DNA of 64,000 nucleotides from Actinomycetes bacterium. GTDB lineage: Bacteria > Actinomycetota > Actinomycetes > Mycobacteriales > Mycobacteriaceae. Location: positions 1 through 64,000 of the forward strand of contig JAEZZR010000015.1 in assembly GCA_023418505.1 (NCBI GenBank), written 5' to 3'. Position 1 is the stretch's first letter. The number at the start of each line of letters is the position of its first letter. Of this stretch, positions 9,301-16,952 are shown piece after piece. Both the position numbers and the translations under genes were made by a program. The notes under the pieces were generated by a model. That model was given only the letters and a program-made list of their open reading frames with translations, was not told the DNA's origin and ran no database searches.

Positions 9301-9962
9301 CTGTTGAGGCAGTAACTGGTGAAGTAGCCGGCGATGATGCCGACAGCGCTGCTGATGCTGCAGTAGACGAGGCCTCGCGTTCGGGCTCGTCGAGTCGCCG
9401 CGGTCGGCGTCGTGCAGTGCGACGGACGGTGCGTCGTGAAGCACCTGAAACCCGTGATGAAGCGCCCGAGGAAGTCGCAGAGCAGCAGGAGCAGCAGAGC
9501 CAGCAGGCGCAGCAAAAGCAGGAAGACGACAAGCAGGGTGCTGAAGGTACAAGCTCGTCGCGGCGTCGTGGTCGGCGTCGTGCAGTGCGGTGGATGTCGA
9601 ATACGAAGCGACAGACGCAAGCTGCGGCCACTGATGGATCGGCGAACAATGACTCTGTAAACGATGAGGTCGCGGACGCTGAAATTGCAGAGCCAAAGGG
9701 TGTGTCGATCCGTCAGACCGAAAGCCCGGAAACGGCTGCCGATAATTCCAACCGCCAAACCTACGATGAAGCGGTGGCAGAGTTTGAGGCTTCCCCGCGT
9801 CGTAAGCGCCCAACGCGTGGAAATTCGCGCTCGGATCATGCGCCGAAGAGGGAAGACTATGCAGACGAGAGCAGCGGTGGCGAGGAACACTCGCAGCGGA
9901 ACCGTTCGCGGTCGTCGCGGCGTCGTGGGCGTCGAGCTGTGCGACGTACGAGCTCGGAGTAA
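6339..9962 (+). CDS. rne: Ribonuclease E/G family endoribonuclease with long repeat-rich arms
   Basis: Central enzyme of RNA decay and rRNA/tRNA processing. The start is taken as GTG 6339; TTG 6330 is the alternative. That gives about 1207 residues. In order: an IF2_N-like segment (about 22-62, RVHAFAKELGVSSKE), Lys/Ala-rich sequence (85-130), seven QD-type pentapeptides (247-281), an Arg-rich box (about 295-320), and a Lys/Asn/Gly-rich stretch (345-395). The catalytic core follows, with its S1 domain beginning GNIYLGRVQNV (about 505). The catalytic aspartates are D771 (VIDVNTGKF) and D815 (VVDFVDM), and the Zn-link is C873/C876 (CTECQGRG). The C-terminal arm carries three SRRGRRRAVR-type boxes. 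An N-terminal arm of this kind is known in actinobacterial RNase E; the arms probably bind RNA or protein partners. Confidence 0.93.
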   Translation: MAQYSQELVAQAKKFDNDAAPAKMRVHAFAKELGVSSKEMMQLLADVDMPVKAPASTITTQQRQQFLDQLVAEKASEEVGDVAAEEAAEEKPKKQQKKAKKTAKKSAEKAAKKTAKKSAKKKDDSKKAAAVEAGAVEAEAVKVDAEQVESEQAAAGQEAQQPEPLVEQVVEATKDQPLEEHPLEDRAQEELAQVELAQEDQADESEKDAPATQSAPSQPVFEKPAKPKRRRARRVSRKKEPEATESQDPATQDPATQDAVAQDSVKQDPAAQDSAMQDTEVAQEAPEQPEQEQRMIDREPRPRRGRRGRGRRRVVRTSTTQLAPWALSEDEDEAEDTKSEDSKKGKKKSDKKDKKEKNGKKDKNGKAEKPGKNGKKKSKNGSKQDPRSDKDDQEAADQPDLAHADTSGEETDVDLIEEPRGLRGSTRLEAQRRRREERRAQQRRRHIISEAEFLARRESVERTMVVRERRRHDHQGNVTQVAVLEDDMLVEHFVTSETQTSQIGNIYLGRVQNVLPSMEAAFIDIGTDRNAVLYAGDIDWREFGGAGRSRRVEQVLKSGDQILVQVTKDPIGHKGARLSTQISLAGRFLVYVPHGRTSGISRKLPEAERRRLKAIVKEVSPKGSAAIIRTAAEGVEKEHISQDVARLQRLWEDIERRTQEEKSSRGSKPVTMYEEPNMLVKVVRDLFNEDFSALVVEGQRPWSVVKGYVDEVAPDLSERLSQYRASEHGDVDVFEHYRIDEQISKALARKVWLPSGGTLVIDRTEAMTVIDVNTGKFTGVGGNLEETITKNNLEAAEEIVRQMRLRDLGGMIVVDFVDMVLPENQELVLRRLKEFLGRDRTRHEVSEVTSLGLVQMTRKRLGTGLVESFSTRCTECQGRGIIIHTDPVEPNSDELPEPRPPKRSKRKNPQEHPVAKAMHSDAVAEANAEQDKLDDAARAERKRSDKAVSDAVDALIVPSDAPADIAPEDQVSASPKAEKKAKQEAQQAVEAVTGEVAGDDADSAADAAVDEASRSGSSSRRGRRRAVRRTVRREAPETRDEAPEEVAEQQEQQSQQAQQKQEDDKQGAEGTSSSRRRGRRRAVRWMSNTKRQTQAAATDGSANNDSVNDEVADAEIAEPKGVSIRQTESPETAADNSNRQTYDEAVAEFEASPRRKRPTRGNSRSDHAPKREDYADESSGGEEHSQRNRSRSSRRRGRRAVRRTSSE
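7077..7181 (+). repeat. Seven 15-bp units encoding QD pentapeptides in rne
   Basis: The units begin CAGGA or CAAGA every 15 bp from 7077. The first two (7077-7091, 7092-7106) are identical and the other five have diverged. They encode QDPAT twice, then QDAVA, QDSVK, QDPAA, QDSAM and QDTEV. Confidence 0.9.
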
Positions 9963-10027
9963 TTCTGCTGCAGAGTAATCCTGCTGTAGCTTAAACTCTG
10001 CGGCATATAGCGACACGTCGTGATGGC

Positions 10028-10060
10028 AACCACATCGATTTGGAAAATATCGGTGTGGTT
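10028..10060 (+). terminator. Hairpin between rne and rplU (weak terminator or leader element)
   Basis: AACCACATCGAT (10028-10039) pairs with ATCGGTGTGGTT (10049-10060), giving 12 pairs with one G-U. There is no real T run after it, so it may be a 3' end stabiliser of rne or part of the rplU leader. Confidence 0.4.
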
Positions 10061-10230
10061 CGCTAGTCTTGACCAGTCGCTGTTCACTGTGTCGGTGACG
10101 CGTGTCCACTTCCTATCGTGTACCGCAATCGTTTAGGGCGGTTGAGAAGGAAAAATGTGGGGGCTAGTTCCGGTGCAGGCAGAACGCATTTAGTAATTAT
10201 CCATACCTACGAAAAAGGGGTAGCCCTCCT

Positions 10231-10539
10231 ATGTACGCGATCGTCAAGACCGGCGGCAAGCAGTACAAGGTTGCCGAAGGTGACCTCGTCAAGGTCGAGA
10301 AGATCGAGGGTGAGCCAGGTTCTTCCGTGGCTCTCACCCCGGTTCTGCTCGTCGACGGTGCAGATGTCGTCTCTGATGCCGACAAGCTTGCCAACGCTTC
10401 CGTTAGCGCCGAAATCGTTGATTCCGTTAAGGGACCAAAGATTCGCGGTATGCACTACAAGAACAAGACCGGCTACAAGCGTCGTTTCGGTCACCGTCAG
10501 AAGTTGACGGTGCTGAAGGTTACTGGCATCTCCCAGTAA
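10231..10539 (+). CDS. rplU: 50S ribosomal protein L21
   Basis: Binds 23S rRNA in the large subunit. Its 102 residues open with the L21 signature MYAIVKTGGKQYKV and end with the basic KTGYKRRFGHRQ segment. The ATG at 10231 is reached after a 268-bp spacer from rne, which probably holds the promoter of the rplU-rpmA unit. rpmA follows after 43 bp, the usual bacterial pairing. Confidence 0.98.
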   Translation: MYAIVKTGGKQYKVAEGDLVKVEKIEGEPGSSVALTPVLLVDGADVVSDADKLANASVSAEIVDSVKGPKIRGMHYKNKTGYKRRFGHRQKLTVLKVTGISQ

Positions 10540-10582
10540 TTTCGCCCGACATAGCAGCTGTAACACCTCCTAGGAGAACATC

Positions 10583-10852
10583 ATGGCTTCAAAGAAGGGT
10601 GCATCCAGCACCAACAACGGCCGCGATTCAGAGGCAAAGCGCCTCGGCGTGAAGCGCTTCGGCGGCCAGCAGATTAAGGCAGGCGAGATCCTCGTTCGCC
10701 AGCGTGGCACCAAGTTCCACCCAGGTGAGAACGTCGGTCGCGGTGGAGACGACACTCTCTTCGCACTGAAGGCAGGCGCTGTCGAGTTCGGTACTCGCCG
10801 TAACCGTCGCGTTGTCTCTATCGTCGAGCAGGCAGAAGCTGTCGACGCTTAA
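10583..10852 (+). CDS. rpmA: 50S ribosomal protein L27
   Basis: Located near the peptidyl-transferase centre of the large subunit. The 89 residues begin MASKKGASSTNNGRDSEAKR and contain GVKRFGGQ and RQRGTKFHPG, all typical. There is no N-terminal extension of the kind processed in Firmicutes. A ribosome-binding site (TAGGAGAA) precedes ATG 10583. A strong terminator follows at 10915-10945. Confidence 0.98.
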   Translation: MASKKGASSTNNGRDSEAKRLGVKRFGGQQIKAGEILVRQRGTKFHPGENVGRGGDDTLFALKAGAVEFGTRRNRRVVSIVEQAEAVDA

Positions 10853-10882
10853 TCGAGACGCCTTTTTGAATACTCACTCCAG

Positions 10883-10902
10883 CTAGTTAGCCAGCTAACT
10901 AG
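10883..10902. repeat. Perfect 20-bp palindrome before the rpmA terminator
   Basis: CTAGTTAGC and GCTAACTAG face each other across two bases (10883-10902). It lies 12 bp before the terminator hairpin. It could be an operator or an extra 3' stem in the mRNA. Confidence 0.6.
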
Positions 10903-10914
10903 TGCGGGGTAGTA

Positions 10915-10945
10915 GGGAGCTGCAGAACCTGCAGCTCCCTTTTTT
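10915..10945 (+). terminator. Strong intrinsic terminator after rpmA
   Basis: A perfect 11-bp stem GGGAGCTGCAG (10915-10925) and CTGCAGCTCCC (10929-10939) with a 3-base loop, followed by six T. Confidence 0.95.
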
Positions 10946-11024
10946 ATTTACAATCATTAGCAAGTTTCAATGCTTGCAAGTTATACAGACTTTAAGTTTT
11001 TCAAGATTTAACTGTTAGAAGATT

Positions 11025-12539
11025 ATGGCGCGTTTTATTGATCGTGTAGTGCTGCACCTGCAAGCCGGTGATGGTGGTCACGGCTGTAATTCTGTGCTGC
11101 GAGAAAAGTTCAAACCACTAGGCGGCCCAGACGGCGGCAACGGTGGCCATGGTGGCGACATCGTGCTGGAGGTCGATCCTCAGGTACATACGCTGATGGA
11201 TTTCCACTTCCATCCGCATATCAAGGCCGAAAAAGGTAGCCCTGGTGCCGGCGATTTGCGCCATGGTGCCCGTGGCCAGGATCTGGTGTTGCCTGTTCCT
11301 GAAGGCACGGTGGTAACTGATACGGACGGCAACATGATCGCCGATCTCACGGGCGCTGGCACCCGCTTTGTGGTCGCTGAAGGTGGTTATGGCGGTCTAG
11401 GCAATGCGGCGTTGGCGAACCGGCATCGTCGGGCGCCTGGTTTCGCGTTGCTCGGTGAGCCTGGTGAGGAAAAGGAAGTTGTCCTCGAGCTCAAGTCGAT
11501 GGCTGATGTGGGGCTGGTGGGCTTTCCTTCGGCAGGAAAGTCGTCGTTAGTGAGCGCGCTATCGGCAGCTAAGCCGAAAATTGGCGCCTATCCGTTTACC
11601 ACGTTGCAACCTAACCTGGGTGTAGTCAACGTGGGCCATGAATCGTTCACTATCGCTGATGTGCCAGGGCTGATCCCTGGTGCGGCAGAAGGACGTGGCC
11701 TGGGGCTGGATTTCTTGCGCCACATCGAGCGCACCGCCGTGTTGGCGCACGTGGTTGATCCAGCGGCGTTCGAAGGCGACCGCGACCCCGTAGCGGATAT
11801 TAAAGCGCTGGAAGAAGAGCTTGCCCGTTATCAATCTGCTTTAGCTGCCGACGTAGGGCTCGGCGATTTGCGCGAACGTCCTCGCGTGATTGTCTTGAAC
11901 AAGATGGATATCCCCGATGCGCGGGACATGGCTGATCTGCAAGAAGCAGAGTTAGCGGAATTCGGATGGCCAATTTTCCGGATTTCCACTGCCACGCGCG
12001 AAGGTTTGCAAGAGCTGACCTACGGGCTGAAAGACTTGATTCAGCAATACCGCAAGGATCATGAAGAAAAGCGGGAAGAGGCGAAGCCTCAGGTGCTGCG
12101 TCCGAAGGGCGTGAACCGTCGTGGGCATAAGCCTGATGAGTTTGAGATCGTCCCCGATCCCAACAACGAGGGCGGCTTTATTGTGAAAGGCCGGAAGCCC
12201 GAGCGTTGGATCAACCAGACGGATTTCGAAAACGACGAGGCCGTGGGTTATTTGGGCGACCGCCTGGCAAAGCTAGGTGTGGAAGAAGCGCTGGCTAAGG
12301 CCGGAGCGGTACCCGGGTGCCCAGTAACCATCTCGTACATCACCTTCGAGTGGTACCCACAGATGGTGGCCGGTGCTGACGACTTCGTGCCATCGGGTCG
12401 CGGTACCGACGATCGCTTGTATGTCAACGAGCGCACCTCGGCAGAGGCGCGTAAGCGCGCGTCGCAAGCCCGCCGTGGTTTGATCGACGAATTCGACTAC
12501 GGCGATGGCCAAGAAGCGGACCGAGAACGGTTCCAGTGA
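11025..12539 (+). CDS. obg: GTPase Obg (CgtA), ribosome assembly
   Basis: A 504-residue GTPase acting in 50S maturation and growth control. The N-terminal Gly-rich Obg fold (about 1-160) is followed by the G domain. Its P-loop GFPSAGKSS is at 166-174, the switch/G3 is DVPGLIPGA, and G4 is NKMD. A C-terminal OCT domain (about 365-445) ends in a charged tail. ATG 11025 was chosen because MARFIDRVVLHLQAGDGG is the family start. The TGA stop overlaps the proB start region (TGATG), so proB is probably translationally coupled. Confidence 0.97.
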   Translation: MARFIDRVVLHLQAGDGGHGCNSVLREKFKPLGGPDGGNGGHGGDIVLEVDPQVHTLMDFHFHPHIKAEKGSPGAGDLRHGARGQDLVLPVPEGTVVTDTDGNMIADLTGAGTRFVVAEGGYGGLGNAALANRHRRAPGFALLGEPGEEKEVVLELKSMADVGLVGFPSAGKSSLVSALSAAKPKIGAYPFTTLQPNLGVVNVGHESFTIADVPGLIPGAAEGRGLGLDFLRHIERTAVLAHVVDPAAFEGDRDPVADIKALEEELARYQSALAADVGLGDLRERPRVIVLNKMDIPDARDMADLQEAELAEFGWPIFRISTATREGLQELTYGLKDLIQQYRKDHEEKREEAKPQVLRPKGVNRRGHKPDEFEIVPDPNNEGGFIVKGRKPERWINQTDFENDEAVGYLGDRLAKLGVEEALAKAGAVPGCPVTISYITFEWYPQMVAGADDFVPSGRGTDDRLYVNERTSAEARKRASQARRGLIDEFDYGDGQEADRERFQ

Positions 12540-13717
12540 TGAGCTCTGAAGCGAAGAGCACCGCAGGGGCGAGCGCTACGGGCGTGAGCCTTCCGGAGTC
12601 GAGCACCTCGCCCACTCGCACCCAAATTGCTAATGCTAAGCGAGTGGTGGTCAAGATTGGTTCGTCCTCGCTGACCGGACCGGACGGTCGCACCGATCCA
12701 GATCGCATTGATTTCATCGCCGATGCGCTGGAGCAACGCATGAGTCGCGGTAGCGATATTGTGGTGGTTTCTTCTGGTGCTGTGGCCTCTGGGATGGGGC
12801 CGCTGGGGTTGCATACTCGACCCGCTGATCTGGCTACGAAGCAGGCAGCGGCGGCTGTGGGGCAGGTGAATCTGGCACAGGAATGGGGCCGCTCTTTCGG
12901 GCGTTACGGTCGCACCATCGCGCAGGTACTGTTGACGGCTTCCGATGCGGGTGAGCGTTCGCGTGCGCGCAATGCTCAGCGCACGATTGATCGCTTGCGC
13001 CAGTTGCATGCGGTGCCGATCGTTAATGAAAACGATACGGTTGCCACCAGCGAGTTCCGTTTCGGCGATAACGATCGCTTGGCCGCGCTGGTCAGTCACC
13101 TGGCCTACTGTGATGCGTTGATTTTGCTCTCTGATGTGGATGGGCTCTACGACCGCAACCCTGCCGAACCCGGAGCACAGTTCGTGCCGGAGGTACGCAG
13201 CGGTAAGGATTTGCAAGGGGTGTTAGCTGGCGACGGTGGCAAACTGGGCACCGGCGGCATGGCGTCGAAGGTATCGGCGGCGCGGCTGGCGTCGCGTGGT
13301 GGCGTGCCGGTGCTATTGGCTTCCACCAGCGATGTGGCGCGTGCTTTAGATCAGGCTGATGTGGGGACGGCGTTTGCGCCGAAGGAAAACCGGCTGTCGT
13401 CGTGGAAGTTCTGGCTGCTCTATGCGGCTGATTCTCAAGGAGTGTTGCGCTTGGATGCCGGTGCGGTAACGGCGGTGACCAGGCAGCGTCGTTCGCTTTT
13501 ACCCGTAGGTATTACGGCCTGTGATGGTGATTTCGCGCGGGGTGACATCGTGGATATTGTCGGGCCGAACGGTGAAGTGGTTGGCCGCGGTGAGGTGAAT
13601 TACGACTCGCATGAGCTGATTTCGATGATGGGCAGAGCAACGAGGCAGTTGCCGGATTCGATGCAGCGGCCGGTGATTCACGCGGATTACTTATCTGATT
13701 ACGCCTCGCGTGCTTAG
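12539..13717 (+). CDS. proB: Glutamate 5-kinase
   Basis: First enzyme of proline synthesis, phosphorylating glutamate with ATP. The kinase domain begins at KRVVVKIGSSSLTG after a ~35-residue Ser/Thr-rich leader. Landmarks are VSSGAVASGM, NENDTVA, FGDNDRLAALV and GTGGMASKVSAA. A C-terminal PUA domain (about 300-375, ending near GRGEVNYDSHEL) is present. ATG 12539 overlaps the obg stop; GTG 12536, one codon earlier, is equally possible. proA is not adjacent, because a sortase and a small gene lie between them. Confidence 0.95.
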   Translation: MSSEAKSTAGASATGVSLPESSTSPTRTQIANAKRVVVKIGSSSLTGPDGRTDPDRIDFIADALEQRMSRGSDIVVVSSGAVASGMGPLGLHTRPADLATKQAAAAVGQVNLAQEWGRSFGRYGRTIAQVLLTASDAGERSRARNAQRTIDRLRQLHAVPIVNENDTVATSEFRFGDNDRLAALVSHLAYCDALILLSDVDGLYDRNPAEPGAQFVPEVRSGKDLQGVLAGDGGKLGTGGMASKVSAARLASRGGVPVLLASTSDVARALDQADVGTAFAPKENRLSSWKFWLLYAADSQGVLRLDAGAVTAVTRQRRSLLPVGITACDGDFARGDIVDIVGPNGEVVGRGEVNYDSHELISMMGRATRQLPDSMQRPVIHADYLSDYASRA

Positions 13718-13728
13718 AATGTCTGTTT

Positions 13729-14448
13729 ATGGTGCGCTCTGTAGTCAGTTTTGTTGGTGAATTGCTAATCACCGCGGGAATTCTTGCAGCGCTTTTTGCT
13801 TTTTACCTGCTGTATTGGACTGGCTTGGACACGGCTCGGGCGCAGAGCCAGGCATCTGATGAGTTGCGTGAGCAGTGGCAGGCAAGTGCATCGGCGGGTG
13901 CTGGTGCTGACGCGGTTGGTGCCGACGGAGTAGGGGGCGCGGCTGCGTCGCAGGGCTGGGAATACGGTTCCGCGGTGGCGTTCTTGTCCGCACCAAAGGC
14001 AAATGTGAACGGTTTGGTGGCCTTTGAAGGGGTGGATCTGGCCACTATCGCCAATGGCCCTGGCCACTATCCGGGTACCGCATTGCCTGGGCAGGTAGGT
14101 AATTCTGCTTTTGCAGCGCACCGTGATGGCAACGGGGCGCCATTTGACGACATCGATCGATTGGGTACCTGCGATGACATCACCGTAGAAACCCAAGAAG
14201 CGATCTACCACTACAAGGTATTGCCGTTGGATGGGTTGGCCGGTGCTGGTGAACCTTTCGACTGCGTACCGGAAGGCACGGAGGTACCAAATCTGCCGGG
14301 CAATTACATCGTGACGCCAGATCGGTACGACGTGGTATACCCGCAGGGTAATGCCCAACTAGTGACGTTTACTACCTGTCACCCAAAGTGGGACAACACC
14401 CACCGTTTGATTGTGCATGGGGTGCTGGCGTCGGTGGAATATAAGTAG
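13729..14448 (+). CDS. Class E sortase
   Basis: Membrane-anchored cysteine transpeptidase predicted to join sorting-signal proteins to the cell wall. Of 239 residues, one N-terminal membrane helix (about 8-28) is followed by an Ala/Gly-rich linker and the sortase barrel. The catalytic set is H131 (FAAHRDG), C217 (TFTTCHPKW) and R226 (THRLIVHG). The TTCxP pattern is the class E form used as the housekeeping sortase of corynebacteria (SrtF in C. diphtheriae). It starts 11 bp after proB. No LPxTG or LAxTG substrate gene was seen in this window. Confidence 0.9.
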   Translation: MVRSVVSFVGELLITAGILAALFAFYLLYWTGLDTARAQSQASDELREQWQASASAGAGADAVGADGVGGAAASQGWEYGSAVAFLSAPKANVNGLVAFEGVDLATIANGPGHYPGTALPGQVGNSAFAAHRDGNGAPFDDIDRLGTCDDITVETQEAIYHYKVLPLDGLAGAGEPFDCVPEGTEVPNLPGNYIVTPDRYDVVYPQGNAQLVTFTTCHPKWDNTHRLIVHGVLASVEYK

Positions 14449-14506
14449 CGGTAAGTACCGGTAAGTACACAGCGCAGCAACCGGCAAGGAAAGGAAGGTT
14501 TCATCG

Positions 14507-14776
14507 ATGTATGGCGCAATTTGGCGGGCATTGCCTGGTCAGACCTGGGCAAAGGTTGTCCAAGCCGCGGTGCTATTAGTAGCGATCTTTTTCTTACTGA
14601 TGCTCGTGGTGTTCCCCTGGGTGGAGCAGCAGTTGCCGAATCAAGATGTTTCTATCGGCGAGGGAGTGCCGAGCTCTATTGAAGCTCCGGTGGAGCCGGA
14701 GGCGCCAGTAGAGCCGGAGGTGCCTGGCCAACCGGAGGTACCAGCCCAACCGGAAGCTCCTGCTGCCCCAAACTAA
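14507..14776 (+). CDS. Small single-pass membrane protein with Pro/Glu repeat tail
   Basis: An 89-residue protein of unknown function. After about 18 residues there is one membrane helix (18-38), then WVEQQLPNQDVS and an acidic tail of four six-residue units of the PVEPEA type (DNA repeat 14687-14758). It lies directly after the sortase gene and points the same way, so it may be a partner or anchor. There is no sorting signal. The start is ATG 14507 after AAGGAAGG. Confidence 0.75.
   Translation: MYGAIWRALPGQTWAKVVQAAVLLVAIFFLLMLVVFPWVEQQLPNQDVSIGEGVPSSIEAPVEPEAPVEPEVPGQPEVPAQPEAPAAPN
14687..14758 (+). repeat. Four 18-bp units encoding a Pro/Glu tail
   Basis: CCGGTGGAGCCGGAGGCG (14687-14704) is followed by three diverged 18-bp copies to 14758, all in frame. 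Confidence 0.85.
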
Positions 14777-14801
14777 GCGGTTCTGCTCTACGCTGTGTGA
14801 T

Positions 14802-16193
14802 ATGACTCATTCTTCGAATGCTTCATCGCCCGAAGCGCGTTCGGCTGCAGCGTCGGCGGCTGCCACGTCGCCAGCTAAAGCGTCGGCGCCTGTGTCGACG
14901 GCTCCTGCACCCTCGCCGCGCGAAAAGGAACGCCTGGAGGTGCTCGGCAAAGCAGCGAAGGCGAAGGCCGCCAGCCGAGCAATCGGCCAGTTAACCACAC
15001 AGCGTAAAAACGAGGTGCTGCTTGCTGTCGCTGAAGCCCTGCTAGCGCCGCAAAGCGTGGAAGACATCCTGGCAGCGAACGATGCCGATGTGGCACGAGG
15101 ACGGCAGGCCGGAATGTCGGAGTCGCTGGTCGATCGCCTGCGCCTGGATCATGAGCGCTTGGAGGGGATGTCCGATGGGTTGAAGCAGGTGGCGTCGCTG
15201 CCGGATCCCGTCGGCGAGGTGATTCGCGGGCGCACGTTGCCCAATGGCATCCGTTTGTCGCAGATACGTGTGCCGCTGGGTGTGATGGGGATGGTCTACG
15301 AGGCACGTCCGAACGTGACGGTGGATGCTTTCGGGTTGGCGTTGAAGTCCGGCAACGTGGCGTTGTTGCGTGGTTCGAAATCGGCGGTGCGTTCGAATAC
15401 GGCGTTGGTAGATGTCTTGCGCCAGGTGTTGCGTGACCTTGAGCTCCCGGAAGATGCAGTTCAGTTGCTGCCGTGTGAGTCGCATGATTCGGTCCAAGAC
15501 TTGATTACGGCTCGCGATTACGTTGACCTGGTAATTCCGCGCGGTGGCGCCGGCCTGATCAACGCGGTAGTCACCAACGCAACGGTGCCCACGATCGAAA
15601 CTGGCACCGGCAATTGCCACCTGTACATCGATTCTTCGGCGGATGTGCAGCAGGCTGAAGAGTTGCTGCTCAACGGCAAGACACGTCGTACGTCGGTGTG
15701 TAACGCGACCGAGACCGTGTTGCTGGATTCGAAGCTTGACGACGGCTCGATCACCCGGTTGCTCACCGCACTGCACGATGCGGGTGTGCGGATCCATGGT
15801 GATCCAGCGCAGTTGCAGTCGCGCGGTTTTACTGGCGAGGTGATAGAGGCTAACGACGAAGACTGGACTGACGAGTACCTGTCTATGGATATCGCCGCGA
15901 AACTGGTCGATGGTGTTTCAGAAGCAGTGGCTCATATCAATCAATTCGGTTCTGGACATACTGATGCGGTGGCAGCCACTGATTGGAAGGTCTGCGAACA
16001 GTTCGTTGCGGAAGTGGATTCGGCTGCGGTGAACGTCAATGCGTCGACAGCTTTCACCGACGGCGAGCAATATGGCTTCGGCGCAGAGATCGGAATCTCC
16101 ACGCAGAAGCTGCACGCGCGCGGTCCGATGGGCTTGCCAGAATTGACCAGCACGAAGTGGGTTTTGCGTGGCGACGGACAAACGCGACCATAA
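14802..16193 (+). CDS. proA: Glutamate-5-semialdehyde dehydrogenase (gamma-glutamyl phosphate reductase)
   Basis: Second enzyme of proline synthesis: NADPH reduces glutamyl phosphate to the semialdehyde. It is 463 residues, with ~40 Ala/Ser/Pro residues ahead of the usual start. The family core includes LPNGIRLSQIRVPLGVMGMVYEARPNV, VIPRGGAGLI and GTGNCHLYID. The catalytic cysteine lies in RRTSVCNATETVL. The end is typical (FGAEIGISTQKLHARGPMGL). The start is ATG 14802. The nadD frame may overlap its last 26 bases. Confidence 0.96.
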   Translation: MTHSSNASSPEARSAAASAAATSPAKASAPVSTAPAPSPREKERLEVLGKAAKAKAASRAIGQLTTQRKNEVLLAVAEALLAPQSVEDILAANDADVARGRQAGMSESLVDRLRLDHERLEGMSDGLKQVASLPDPVGEVIRGRTLPNGIRLSQIRVPLGVMGMVYEARPNVTVDAFGLALKSGNVALLRGSKSAVRSNTALVDVLRQVLRDLELPEDAVQLLPCESHDSVQDLITARDYVDLVIPRGGAGLINAVVTNATVPTIETGTGNCHLYIDSSADVQQAEELLLNGKTRRTSVCNATETVLLDSKLDDGSITRLLTALHDAGVRIHGDPAQLQSRGFTGEVIEANDEDWTDEYLSMDIAAKLVDGVSEAVAHINQFGSGHTDAVAATDWKVCEQFVAEVDSAAVNVNASTAFTDGEQYGFGAEIGISTQKLHARGPMGLPELTSTKWVLRGDGQTRP

Positions 16194-16887
16194 CGATCGG
16201 CAGGACACGGCTCAGCAGGACACGGCTCAGCAGGATGCAGCTGAGCGGAATGCAGTTGAGCAGCCAGCACCCCCGCAGCGCATCGGCGTGATGGGTGGTA
16301 CTTTCGATCCGATCCACCATGGGCACCTGGTGGCAGCTAGTGAAGTGTGCCACCGGTTGCAGCTGGATCTGGTGGTGTTCGTGCCAACTGGTGATCCGTG
16401 GCAAAAACGTGACACATTGCGCACGGCTGCCGAAGATCGCTATGCGATGACGGTGGCAGCGACAGCCAATCATCCCCAGTTTCGCGTCAGTCGCGTGGAT
16501 ATCGAGCGCAGTGGCGCTACCTATACCGTCGATACGCTGCAGGACTTGGCGCGGGAGTACACGGATGAATCTGCAGTGGCGCCAGAGCTGTTCTTTATCA
16601 CTGGAGCAGACTCCCTAGCGTCGTTAGCTACTTGGCATCGTTGGGAAGAAATCTTTTCCCTTGCCACGGTGGTGGGTGTGACGCGCCCCGGATACGGTTT
16701 GGCGGAATCCGACCTGGCAGCCTTGGAAGAGTACCTGCAGCAAGTGGTTCTGGTGGAAATCCCAGCGATCGACATATCGTCCACCCAATGCCGGTGGCGC
16801 AGTGCACACGGCGAGCCATTGTGGTACCTGATGCCGGATGCGGTGGCGCGATTTATTGAAAGCCGCAGATTGTATCGAATGTTATAA
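16168..16887 (+). CDS. nadD: Nicotinate-nucleotide adenylyltransferase
   Basis: Makes deamido-NAD from nicotinate mononucleotide and ATP. The nucleotidyltransferase signature GGTFDPIHHGHL begins near residue 43, and the second signature ISSTQCRWR lies near the end. The family usually has an acidic or hydrophobic residue where Gln is seen here. The frame opens at GTG 16168, inside proA, and gives a 41-residue Gln/Asp/Ala leader built from three 15-bp repeats. GTG 16288 or ATG 16291 are alternative starts without a convincing ribosome site. The order proA-nadD-rsfS is standard in actinobacteria. Confidence 0.93.
   Translation: MATDKRDHNDRQDTAQQDTAQQDAAERNAVEQPAPPQRIGVMGGTFDPIHHGHLVAASEVCHRLQLDLVVFVPTGDPWQKRDTLRTAAEDRYAMTVAATANHPQFRVSRVDIERSGATYTVDTLQDLAREYTDESAVAPELFFITGADSLASLATWHRWEEIFSLATVVGVTRPGYGLAESDLAALEEYLQQVVLVEIPAIDISSTQCRWRSAHGEPLWYLMPDAVARFIESRRLYRML
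16201..16245 (+). repeat. 15-bp tandem repeat (three units) in the nadD leader
   Basis: CAGGACACGGCTCAG is repeated exactly at 16201-16215 and 16216-16230, with a diverged copy at 16231-16245. It encodes QDTAQ-type pentapeptides. Confidence 0.9.
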
Positions 16888-16952
16888 GCCCTGGTAGGGT
16901 GCTAACGTTTTTAAGTAAGAAATTTGAACTTTTAAGGAGTTGAAGCGCTCAC

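Noticed and set aside
8919..10109. Long open frame antisense to the end of rne
   Set aside because: It is His/Arg/Leu-rich low-complexity sequence made by reading the repeat-rich rne arm backwards.
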